Positions 40,601 through 52,800 of a DNA stretch of 64,000 nt are shown here, one piece after another. The stretch lies in contig NC_088102.1 of the NCBI RefSeq assembly GCF_036370855.1, positions 19,449,001 to 19,513,000 on the forward strand, written 5' to 3'. Numbering within the stretch: position 1 is the stretch's first letter; every line of letters begins with the position of its first letter. The notes under the pieces were generated by a model that worked only from the letters and a program-made list of their open reading frames with translations, ran no database searches and was not told the origin of the DNA. Source of the DNA: Dromaius novaehollandiae. Taxonomy: Eukaryota > Chordata > Aves > Casuariiformes > Dromaiidae. The translations under genes and the position numbers were made by a program.

Positions 40601-43600
40601 TTACTTTTTTACTCCTCTGTCCACATTTCCTCCTGGGTTTAGCTCTCAAGAATTTCCCTCTTTGCCAGCTGCAGTTAATTGAGTTGGCTGTAGGCTGTAT
40701 ATGCAGTCTGTGATGACACTTATAAGGAGAAAGCAAATTATAGAAGTCTCATTGCTAATGCATTACCCTTGTCATCATTAACTCATGTTTGCATGACATC
40801 TTTTCTTTGTATTTGCTAGATACCGACTAATTTCAGTATTCTTCATATATTGCCTATTATTTCCATAGGCTTTTAGGGGAGAAACAGGTTTGTTTCCCTT
40901 GTTTTCCAAACACTAACTCTGCATTTGGACTTGAAAATAGGCAGAGAACAGTCTGTTTTACCAGAACAGCAGTGGCTCACGTGCTCTCTTTTTTTTGCTC
41001 CTTCTTTAACCAATGAAAACAAGAACCCTCTGTGTGTCTATCTCTTTTCCTAAAGCATAGCTATTTTAGTTATTACACGATTCCCAAAAAGGAGAAAGCA
41101 ACCAGTGAAGTAGGACAAGGTGGCACTCGGCACAGGCCTGGGGCTGACCCTGTGCTGCCCCAGGTATCCTGTTGGACTTTGCCTGCATTTAGTGGCTGCT
41201 AAGGGCTATTCATGGTGAAGCACCATCGCTTTTTGTCATGGTAACTTGAAGCTGACAGGGAACAAAGTGAACAGATGCCAGTGAAAGGTCTCCTTGGACC
41301 TGGACCAAGGGAGAGGCTTGTCTTTCAATTGCCTTGATGGCAACAAGTTGGGAAAATGAGGAATCTGTTCTCTGGACAATCTGACCTGGTTATTGCCTGT
41401 GGGTTATGCCTGACTCTGCTTTGCCAAAATGCGAGCTGTTGGCTTTAAACTATGACTAGCCAAGTGTCAATTTTAAGTGAGTGTATTTGCTCCCTGTAGG
41501 TAAGTCTTCCCTCCTCCAAAGGGTACGCAGTGACTCTGCAGACAGAAGGGGGTTTTGCTGTTGAAAACAAACGAGCATGGAAAATCCAGATGGGGAGTGG
41601 CGAGCGACCCAGAGGCTTTTTCAAAGAGCAGCTTCTGCTTATTATTCATCTTTGGGAAAGCGATGTTGCTGTGATGTGTAATCTCTATTCCTATTTCTTC
41701 CTGTCTCTAACTCCTCCCTATTCTTGTGCTTTAGGCTGCCAGTTTCTTCAGGTGTTGCATTATGATCGTCATTCCAGTGTGGGCTGCTCCTTCGGAGCCC
41801 TTGGTGCTTTTTCTGGGCCTAGGGCTCAAATTGCAGTGTTGAAGTTGCTATATAGATCTCTAATCCTGAACCTTTAAATCAGGTCCACAATTCACCAGGA
41901 TGCTTGCTTCAAGCTTTCTTTTTTCTTTCTTTTTTTTTTTCTGACTGTATAAAAACTTTGTTACCAGATTCAATGCATTTTTCTATGAGCTAGTATCCTG
42001 TGCCCAATTAGGCATTTAATCTGCTCCCTATAAACACCTTAAAAATCAAGTTTTTAAAATAATTGTATTAGAGAAATTAGCAAATACATTTTAGATGTCA
42101 TCTTCATAGAAATCCATTTATTGGGTTGGTGTTTTTCTTGATGGGCAAGTTCTATTTTAATACTGAGTTTTTTCATTACATCTGGAAGCTTTGCATATTG
42201 GCTGACATAATTTGTTATCAGGCTTCAGTATTAAAAGCTGAAATATGCTTGCTCAGTTTGCAAGTTTGATGTGAAAACTCTTGGCTTTGTTATCCTAGCA
42301 AAATATATCCAAATTGTGAATGGAAAAACTTTTTTTCTTTTTAAAATAAGTGACTGTGCTTGGTGCTGAGTTTCAAACATTTCAGAAGCACTTCAGATTT
42401 GTTCTGATGATCTGTCATGTTTCTTTTTAATCTGTGTTAGGCTAAATTATTGCAGTCCTTCGAGACCACCGTAGATTAGCTGGAAGCATGTTGAACAGAT
42501 GGATTGCATTTTAGCTGGTTATATGTGTAACTTTAAGTGACAGGCCTTTAACGCAACATATTTCTTATTCCCTGTTACTGCATAAACCACCCCAGGACAC
42601 CTTTAAATAAAAGTTGCAAGTAATTTGTCTGGATACTATTATAAACATGTGGAGCTACTTGCATCTCATTTGGAGAGAGAAGCTGAGGATAAATCAATAG
42701 GCTTTTTATTTTCAGTGGGTAGGTAAAATTAGTAAAAGGTGCTGCTGGCAATAAAAGCTGGAGGACACTGCTCCACAATTGGATTGTCTCCTTTCTGGGT
42801 CAAATCAATGTTGCCACTAGACACTGCTGTATAAATGTGTTGCATTAAAATAAATGATTCACCTTGGAGTTGGTGAGACTAGGCAAGGAAATCTGCTGTT
42901 ATGTAGTTAGTGAACATTTCACATCATATTTCAGAAGTCAGTGTACATTTCTGTACTTAGCTTGATTAAAAACATTTTCTATGCAATTGTGTGTGTGTGT
43001 GAGGGGGGTACTTCTACATGATTTATTCTACTAGGCTTAAAGTAAAACAAATTGTGTCCTAAAATATATACACATATGTACATATATAAAAATCTTTGTT
43101 TAGATATAGAGAGCTTTTGTTGTGAGATGAAAATGTGCACTGTAAACAACTTGAATTGATCTTAAAGCTAATGCCCTCATCAGGACTTGCCTTGCTCTCT
43201 AACATCTGGAGTGATTTTGGTTTATGCCAGTCTGGATCAGTTGATTTAACTAGTTTATAAAGCCAGGAGAGAGTGCACAGTGAATCCCATTGTAACCATG
43301 GAATCTTATTTTCATTTTCTTCCTCCATTGCCTTTTTCTCACTTGCCCATTGACGCGTTGCGTATTTAGGACAAGCATGCTGTTCCAGGGCTATCTCACT
43401 GTGTATTTGTATAACTTACAGCAGATGAGGTCTTGCTCCTGACTGGGACCTCTACACTGCTATAGTGTAAATACCAAAACCTGAGTCGTGATAGTACTTG
43501 ATCTAAGGATTAGTGAAGGATTGTGTCTGTCCTTGTTTTTTGTATGATATCCTGTTGTGTGCTGTCCAAATTGCACAACTGTTTTAAATAAAACCTGATC

Positions 43601-43821
43601 CTACCTTTTCGTTTGACTCATTTCCACTGTTTGGTTAGTTATGTGGACCCCACACATGCTGAGTGGTGAAGATGAGACACGATTCCTTCACGTCCCCTCC
43701 CACTGAGAGTCCGGCCTATGATTGTCAGAACTGATTATTTTCAGCAGATGAGGCAACAGTTATTTTAGTGGCCTTTTGATTTCCACTTGAAAGGTCTTTA
43801 GAAGTGTGCTTTGTAATTTGC

Positions 43822-43852
<31 letters not shown>

Positions 43853-46800
43853 CCTTTAAAGACTGCTCATCCTCTAGTCCATCCCATAACAAATATTACT
43901 GATGCAGAGATGAGCACAGTTCTTAATCAAATTTTGTCATGTATATAATGCTTTGGCAAGGAAACAAGTACTGAGTCATATGTGACTAATGTCATCAGGT
44001 GTGCTCACATGGCAAGGTGTACATGGAAAACATGTCAGTAAAAGATCTGTTTGTGTTTCGCTTCCTTGTCACTAGCCTGCAACAACTTGTCTAATCTCTT
44101 ATGGGACCCTGTCATACAGTTTGTAGAATCTTATTTCCATGATACCTTTAATAACAGTCAGATAATTATAGTGAAATAAATCTTTTAAAAATGTGAATAT
44201 ACCTTGAAAGGCAAATTTATTTTTAAACATAACCTCCTCATTGCAGGCTGTTGAGTAACTGTCTTCCTTGGGGGTGGGGGTGTGTGTGTATGTATGCATA
44301 TATATATTATATATATATTTTATATATATATATATAGGAAACTTAAAATTCTGTTTGCAAGCTTTTTTCTCAATTTGCTCTTTTAAATATATTTAAATGT
44401 TAAAATGTGTTTATCAAACTTTCCCTTTTATTTAGAGATAAGTCTGATTCCAGAAAACCTTGAATTCAGTTCTCTCCCTCTCTGACTTGGAGGGCATCTT
44501 GCCTAGTAAATGGAGTTCCCACCCTATGGTTGTATTACTTAATGTCTAAAGACACTTTGGGGACAAAGCTGCCATCCTGAGCTGGTGGAGATGGCCAGGG
44601 CTACAGTCACCTCAGCAGAGCTCCTAAGTACTGACTCCTGCTGAGAATTGGTCTAAACATGTAGTGCCTCCTTTGGCAAATACTTCCCACTCTAAGCAAT
44701 GTTTGTGGGATCAGGACTATATCAAGATTATCGGAGAAATATGTTGACTGTGGTGCACAGATATGACTCTGCTGAACTTTCGCCCTCCTTTGGTCTGAGT
44801 TGCTGTTGAAATTTAAGCCAGATTATCTGGGTAGGTAGTGTTTGTTCTTTATTGTATAAATAAAGCTAGTGATGGTTTTACCTCATGGCCATTGTGATTG
44901 GGAAAGCACCGTTTGGCTTCCAGTCAGCGGGGAATTAGCATTTTATAGCCAAGCAATATGCTTAAATGGAATTGCTTGGCTTGAGCATTGAATTACAATG
45001 GCCAGTAGGCTGCCGTTCTTCTTGCATAATTTATTTAGTACTTACTTTCTTGTTTGGGATTCAGGCAGAGGTTAATTTAATTTCGTATGAGAAGCTAGTA
45101 GTTACTTCATGTTAATTCTGTCCTGTACTGTGATGCAGGGGAAAGTTTTGGTGTAAAGCACACATTTACCCAGCCTCTCAGCTGTGGAAACGGCAACCCT
45201 ACCTACTCCTTTTCTAGCAATGCGGTCCTAGCTGGAGCCATTGACATGCTTATTGTTAAAAATGCTACCAAGAGTAATTGCCTGAGACCATTTTCTTCCA
45301 TGCTGTTGCACAGGTATTTTTAAGAAGCAATTATATAGTAAAGGGTAGTATGGTTCCAGGAGATGTTCCTACAAACTTAGAAGGGGCCCACTTACCCTCT
45401 TAAGAGTATAAAATATTAATATGTGACAGGGGTGACTTAAGACTGAGAAGTGTCATTGCATCTGTTGTGATTATCCAAGGTAGACACTGAATATCCTGTG
45501 TGTGTGATCTTGGAAGGATTAAAACAAAAAGTATGTAAAACATATTTTACTCCCAGAAATTCTTAGACTGAGGGAATGAGGTAGCTGCAATATGTTTATT
45601 TCGGCTCTTAATAAGCCTAAGCACTTAGTGCTTAGAACTATATCCTGAAGCTCATATGTGTCTTGATTTTCCTAAAGCCCTTGGCTGCTAGTATCAATGT
45701 GGGAGGTGGGAATGTGTTCTGGGGGGGGAGGGTCTTTTTTTTTTTAAGCTCCTTTCTCAGCAAAGTGATTGCAGAGAGCTTGCAAATGTGAAGCAAATGC
45801 ACACCAAGGGCTTAGATGCCAGAAGACTACTAAGAACACAGCACTTATGTCTAACCTCATGATTTCTAGGTAACTTGGTTATATTTTTGAATTCTTGGGG
45901 TGCCAGTCCTGGAATGCCTGGCTGTTTTCAGCAAACTTTACCTCTGGCTTAGGCAGTCTCCCTCTTACTGCTCCCATCTGCCAGTTGTCTCAGCATGCTT
46001 CATACCCTGTGCCTCTGTGGGCAAGCACAGCATAGAGAGGAAGCAAGGACTGAACTGAACGCTCTTTGATCTTCACTTAGAAAGTCTTCCCTCTAAAAAT
46101 GGGGCACATACCTCTGCATGCTGGAAGCTTTGTGGCCTTTATGCACAGAGTATGGGTCTGGCTTGAGTAGTATAAGGTTTGGCCACTGATGTTTGCATTT
46201 AGTGATCTGCTACCTAGAAGCATGCATTCTCGCACCCGTCACTGCTGACAGAAGAGCTGAAATTTTTTTGACAATGTGTGCAACCTTAAAATATGCTGGT
46301 CTTGGGAAGAGGAGAATTTTGGGCACCTATACAAGCTGCACTAAAGCCTGACAGTGAGCAATTTTGAACTGGATCCCTTAAAGAAGATTTCTGGTATCAA
46401 AATTATTTTCTCATGAAAATCTCATTAGCAGCAGTAAAACCTGGTAAGCAGTAGTCTGTGTGAGATGATTCCTGGCTTGCAGTTTCTGGCTGCTTAGTTG
46501 GTTATTGGCCTAGGTGTAAAGCTGACTGCTCAAACCCTGATTGTTTTGATAATTAGGGAAATTGTTACCATATGTTGTTGCTGTAATCTTTACTGTTTTT
46601 AATCAGGTTTTAGTGGTGCTGTAAAAATGATTTAAAGGTCTCTTATAGGAGAAATCAGAATTTTTGCTTGTATAGCTGCCCTCTGGAGTACGGTGGGGTT
46701 TTGTGGGCTGTTGAAGGCTCTGCTCTGCCTGCCTGTGCTGCCCCTGGCCATGCCGCTCTTCTGTGGGAAAAGAACAAAAGCCCACGGTTTCTTGCTCACT

Positions 46801-49800
46801 GTTATGTTTCAAAGCTATGTTTGATTCCAAGCATAACAGCATCCTTTTCTATAATACAATAGCTTGCTTCTATTGTGGGAAAATGCTACACTTTATTTAC
46901 CATTTCTTATTGCTGACTGGGCCCCAGTTGCAGGTCCAGATTGAACTAATGCCTAGTGTAGCTGTAACCTGGAAGCTGGTTTGGTCCATGGAGCTGTTTG
47001 ATCCCTGGTGAGGATTTCAGCCTCTAAAGAGCCCTGCTGTGGCGGGCTGAAGCCCACTTAGACTTTGCAGGATTTTGAGTGGGATGGTAAGCGTGAGGAG
47101 AGTAGAAAGGCCAGACTGAAGCACAGCGTCGAAGTTGCAAATCTGCGAGTTACGGTGTTGTAGTTAACCTGACATCCTGTACTGCCATTTAGAGAGTTAT
47201 TTCAGATATGAGGTTAAATCAGAACTGTTCCAGAGCCTAGGTTTTTGTATGTCTTTACTTTTCTCAAGACTTAGGTCCAACAGAATTATTCTGTATGTTT
47301 AACACACCAGTACTGACACTGCAGCATAGAGAGCTTGGCAGTAGTGTTAAGTAACCCACCCACCTGACTGGATGAATTATTGGTGTTTCAGCTGAGGAAA
47401 ACAAGGAAATACTGACAAGTGGATAGAAGTTGAAGAATTCCTCATTGCTTTTAAGGGGGAAGGGACTTTGGTTAAATGCCCAGATGTGGGGGCTTAAGCA
47501 GTGGCTCTGAGGTGTAGTCACGTTATGCTGGCTCCTGAGTCACCACATGTCAGCTGAGCCTCGGTAACTTGACTGTGTTTTTAGCCTGTACAAAAGCTGA
47601 GATAAAATTCATCAGGTCAAATATCAATGTAAGAGCTTTCAGCTAATGCATTTCTCCCAGCATTTGTAGCTGAGTGATTGTATGGTTCATTGGTATGTCG
47701 CAGTTGAGACACTTCCTTAATCTTGAAAAATAATGATATTGACCTTCTTTTATAAAGCACTTTGAGATCTATTGATGAACTACACTACATAATGGCTAGA
47801 TATTAATATCACAGTAACAATCTGAGGTTAAGGCATTTAGCACAATAAAGATACTTATCTGTTTAAATAATTTGCTTAAAAAATAGATCAGAGTATTACC
47901 TCTTGCAACAGTTTGAGTCTTTTCATCTGAAGAGATCACTCTTCACAGATCTGGGTCTGTTTCTGCTTTATTCAATGACTATCAAATTCTTGCCAGACAA
48001 TACTGAGCATAAATTCAAATAGCCACAAGGGTGTTCAGTCATGGATGTGTTGGATAGTATACTCTGTTTTACAGAGGGAGTGCATGGGAATGTTAACAAC
48101 ATAAAGGTTAGCTGTAATGCCTTTTGTGTCTGCCAGTTAGATAGCTGGAGATATGATGATTACGCAAAGACAATAAGAATTCTTTATGCATTCCTACCTC
48201 AGTGCCATGCCATGCACCAGGTGCCTAAAAACAGTTTTGTGGTTTTTTTTTTTTTTTTTTTTTTTGTTTTTTTTTTTTTTTTGCCATGGACATCACTAGT
48301 CAAAGTTCTATAGTTTGGTATATGCAGATTCTGAAAAATTTTGTTTGTGGCCTCAGTGCCACCATGTATTGTCCTAGTGGAGATTGTGGTCCAGCCCTGT
48401 GCTGTGAAATCCAATCTGTGCTGCACCTGTTGGAGCAGGTGCAAACAAACTTGCTTAGTGTGGCTTGAATGCACAACTGACAAACCACATTTCGCTGATG
48501 ACTGCAGACAGTCAGTCCAGGCTAGCCAAACCTCACGGTGCAGAGAGACTTCTAGAGCCTTCGTTCTTAATGGCACCAAAAAAAACCCCGTCAGCTCTGA
48601 CACAGATATTTCTATCTTATCCAGAAAAATACTGCTGATTAGCGTGTTCCAAATATGAATCAGAGGAAAAAAAGGAAATGTGTTACATCCACAATAGTTT
48701 TTAAACATCCACTCTGATTACTTATCAAATGTTGCAGGCTCACTGAAATATTTCCTCTTTCCATCAGATTTAATTTTTCCTCTGTAGTGACTTTGAAAGT
48801 AGAGAAATAACAATCTGGTAACTCGGAGAGGAAGTGTTTCAGTGAATAGGTGATTGTTTCAGGAAATGTGTTCCTGTATTCAGGGCTTGGTTAGGATATT
48901 TTTTCCTCTGGCTCTGAATACCCTGCGAGTGTTAACGCGTGTGCCCTCCTGATGGCCTAGAGGTAGTCTGGGAAATGGAGACAAGCAGGGAAAAAGCACC
49001 TGCCAAACATTTGGTAGTTTTGTGTGGAACTTGCTCAGGGCTTTAATCACACAATCATTTTCCTCCTAAGCCTTTGTGAAATAAAATACTTGCCTGCATA
49101 ATGTTTTATTCAGATCATCACAAATGAGTGCTAGTAAATGCTGGTTGAAGCTAGTAACCGTACTCCTATGCGCTGAATGTTACAGAAAATGACTTGGCTG
49201 CATGGCTGAACACATTACTGTACACAGGCCTCTGCAGTGTATTTTTGTCCACCTTTGAGCATTTGCCTGCCCCAGGGCTTGTAGCCCTCCCTGTCCCATA
49301 AGCTCATTTGGACATTTCAATGTAGCTTCAGGCAGCTGACATTTAAGCATTAAACCTGACCAAGCAATGTACCTCCCTTCCTTTGTCTCCCCCCAAATGA
49401 AAACATTTGAATGAGGTTCATGACATAATATAAACATATCTGCTTTCCTCCCCATTAAAACCAAAAGCAAATCTGGAACTTTAAACCCAGTTTTTCAGAG
49501 CAGTGTAGATATCTGTCCAGTAGCTCCCCCCCTTCCCCTCCCCTGCCTTACCCTGCCCATCATTAAAATTTCAGACCCCTGAAATAATTGGAGCAATTAT
49601 TTGAATTACTCAAACTTCAGACTGGCTTAGGTACCTTTGATGAACCTGCTACATTTGTAAGCCCTGAGACATGACAGCAGCTGTATGTTGAACATCAAAT
49701 GAATGTCTGGGGAAAAGGCATGACTGATGGGTGTACCCTGGCATGGCTGTGCATTTATTTTGATTAGTACCGTGGGACCCTATAAGTTCTATACTAGCTG

Positions 49801-52800
49801 TTGTTAAAGGAGGTGATCAGTGTATGTTAGCTCTGCAACCTGATGCCATCTTCAAACAGTGATTTCTCTCTGAAGCGGGTTTCCTCTTGTGACCTCTGAA
49901 CTGCCAGTATGTTAAAGGCTGGATAATCGATGGAGCTCTGTGTTCTTTGTGGTGTGATTGATTGGGATTCCTTCACACTGAACTTTGCTTAATGTTTTCT
50001 TTTGTTTAGGAGGTCCTCCAGCAGCTGATTGTAATGAATTTACCAAATGTTTTAATGATTGGCAAAGATCCTCTTTCTGGTGAGTAGCTTGAGTTTTTCC
50101 CCCCACTCTTAAATGGTAAGCAAAATTTATATTTATTATTTTCTTAAATAACAAGTGTGCTTTTAACAAAACTATACATACTTGTAGTTGACCAAACTAC
50201 AAATGTTTGAGTATCGCTGAGTCTCAGTCTGCTTACTTATGTACATGCCTATATAAGCAAATATGATATCAGATATGTGTGGGGGGTGCATGTTATGTGT
50301 ATATACACAGACATGTGCAATAGTAAATTAGCTCAGAGAGATTCTGTTTAAGTGACTTCCTCAGTGTTACGGAGGAAGTCCATAGCACAGCTGAGAATTG
50401 TTTGTGCCTCAGTTTCTCTCTTTGTACATACCTCAATCCTTGTCATGGAAGGGTGGCCCTGTACCTGTGTGCTCCTTTTGCCAAAACCAGAGCAGCAACT
50501 GCTGGCATGAAAGTTTTCTTCCTGCACTGCTTCAAGGTGACCCAGGATACGGTCTGCCATAGGAGAATAGTTTGTCCTCCATTTTTTTTCTGTCTGTATT
50601 CCTGTATAATTAGCTCAGTTATGGCAATATGTGCACACCAGCAAAGCCTATTTATAGAGTTGCATGCTACAAGGGGTGTTGTCCTGCAGTGTGAAGAAAC
50701 TATTGCAAATGAAGCAGAGGAAGGAAAAAAAAAACATGGAGAGAAAAATACATATGTGACATCTTAGAAAAATGATGGCAGAGGACGGATGGGAAGAAAA
50801 ACAGCTGTCTGGCCATTTTGTCTGGGCAAGAACATATCTGTCACAAAGGGTATCGTATCAAAAATTACTTGGGAAGCAGTGAGCTTATATCCAGTTTTCT
50901 GTATCTTTAGTGGGACAAAATGAATGCTGATTAGCAGGAAAATGAAGCTGACTTCTCCTTGGAACGGCATTTCTAAAATGAAGGGTTTGGGGTAGAGACT
51001 TTTACTTCTTTGCATGCCTTTCCCTATGCCAGTGCCTAGGGCAGTGAATTTGTTTTTACCAGTGAAGGAAAACTGGGTGAACCGAATCGGCAGTGATAGA
51101 GGATGACATGGTAACCAGCATTTCCAGAATAAAGAAATGGCAGAGACCTTAGCAGAAGATTTCCTTTTGCTGTTCTTAGCAGCAATAGTGCATGTATGTT
51201 TCAAAGGGTTTATACCAGAAAAGGATATAAACCTGAAGACGTTGGATCACTGAGACTCATAGACTTGATACCTTTGCAGTAAAATCAAGCTGAGGGCAAG
51301 GTGTTCACTTATTCAACAAGTGGAGTAAAATCTGTACTGCCAGCCTACAGGCTACTGGAATGACGGGGTGGGGAGAATTTTAAGAGTTGTTGTTCCTTCT
51401 CTTAGGTATTATGGGCAGGGAGAGAGGAATGGGCAATGGGCAGAGCTAGCATTAGGAATGCTAGTGAATAGTGAGTGATACATGGGGCAACAAGGCAATT
51501 TCTCTACTGGCTCGCGTCAGTGGAAAAAGCTGTCTGGCTTTTTGTCCTGGCCATTCCTGCATGACAGCTGACAGAAGACTTGTAATGCAGTAGCCACAGC
51601 ATTGGTTCCTGAGGAGCCTGCACACTTAAAAGCTGTCCTGCATTTATATATAATTTTCCACTAAGGCAGTAAGCATTGTTCTGAGAATCCTGTGACTTGT
51701 TGCTCTCTGACAGCACATTAAATCAGTCTCATTCTTTCTTTCAAGAAAGCACCTACCTAATATGTTTCTTGTAGGAAGGATATTGTCACCCGTGTGTTCT
51801 TACCTTCTAGCTTCTCTGATTAAAACCAGACTTCTGCATCATTTTACTGACATCTTCTGAAATGTGATGTTTTCATTGTTTATATTTTATCAGTTGATGT
51901 GTTGCTAACATGATTCATCAGAACATGTGGGAAAAGATGTTAAATGATACAAAAATGGAATAGGTGGATGATTGAAAATGATGGGATGTGTGTGTGTATA
52001 AGAAAAGTGTGAAGTTCTTGTTTAGGCATATTATGTAATGCTTTTGAGAATCAGTCACAGCTTACTCACTACAGAGGTAGGTCGTGTGCAGAGACAGAGT
52101 TAAGACTGTACTTGCTCCAGGGAGCATACTCAAGGAGGAGAGTGTCTGAGCACGGGACTTCAAGAGAGGCTCTTCTTGATCTTACCTTAGATAAATGATC
52201 ACTGCTAAGATGTGCTGAAGAAATTGTTAGAGAAGTAGAGAACTAGCAGAAGTTTCAGGAAGAAGAACCTGGCTGATGGCTGACGAAGCCTGGAAAGAGA
52301 ACAGGGAGGAGAGGGCTGAGAAGTTAGTCAAACAGAGAGGAATTCACAAAAAAGCCAAATGAAGGGAGAAGCTGTGTGGCAGGTGAGTGGTGACCAGATA
52401 ATTGTCAACTGATGTGTTTTTTGTGGAGTGCCTTACAGAGAAGAGTGGGAGGAAGGCAGCAGCACTTGGAGGGGGGAAAAAAAGTGAAATGAGAGAGTCT
52501 CCCTGTCAGTGAGAGAGCTAGAGGAGGACTGCAGGCTGAACAGAGATATGAGGACAAAGCAGTCCTCAGCATGGAAAGTGGTGCTTTTGGCATGAATACA
52601 GAGGAGCCCTGGGGAAAGCTCATGGAAAGTGAGAGGGCTGGTGATAACAGCAATATGGGGAGAAGAGATGAGGCAGATGTTAATTATTTAAGGGGGGAAG
52701 TGTTTAAAAGTGTCAAGAATAGTAGAGGAGAAGCCTCATTCTCTCTGTCATTGGTCCAGTACAGGCCAGAGATTGAGAGAGAAGGAGGAAGGTCTTGGAG

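Larger units (their letters stand above)
19415..50009 (+). other. CCDC88C: CCDC88C intron 3 (30.6 kb)
   Basis: The largest intron in the window, with GTGAGA donor and TTTGTTTAG acceptor, splitting the HOOK domain coding sequence between residues 90 and 91. It contains microsatellites (39851-39953, 44281-44336), homopolymers (A28 at 43823-43850, two T runs at 48243-48282), a 20-bp tandem duplication at 33304-33343, MIR-like remnants at 25829, 32725 and 35275, a nested inverted repeat at 44887-45003, and AT-rich unique stretches with homeodomain- and POU-type motifs. None of its open frames (up to 169 codons) resembles a known protein. Confidence 0.85.

Noticed and set aside
41530..41877. 115-codon plus-strand frame in intron 3
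   Set aside because: No recognisable domain. It would insert between HOOK residues 90 and 91, where orthologues have nothing.
50764..51204. 146-codon minus-strand frame in intron 4
   Set aside because: Low-information sequence, no homology I can recognise, no promoter or poly(A) signal in place.
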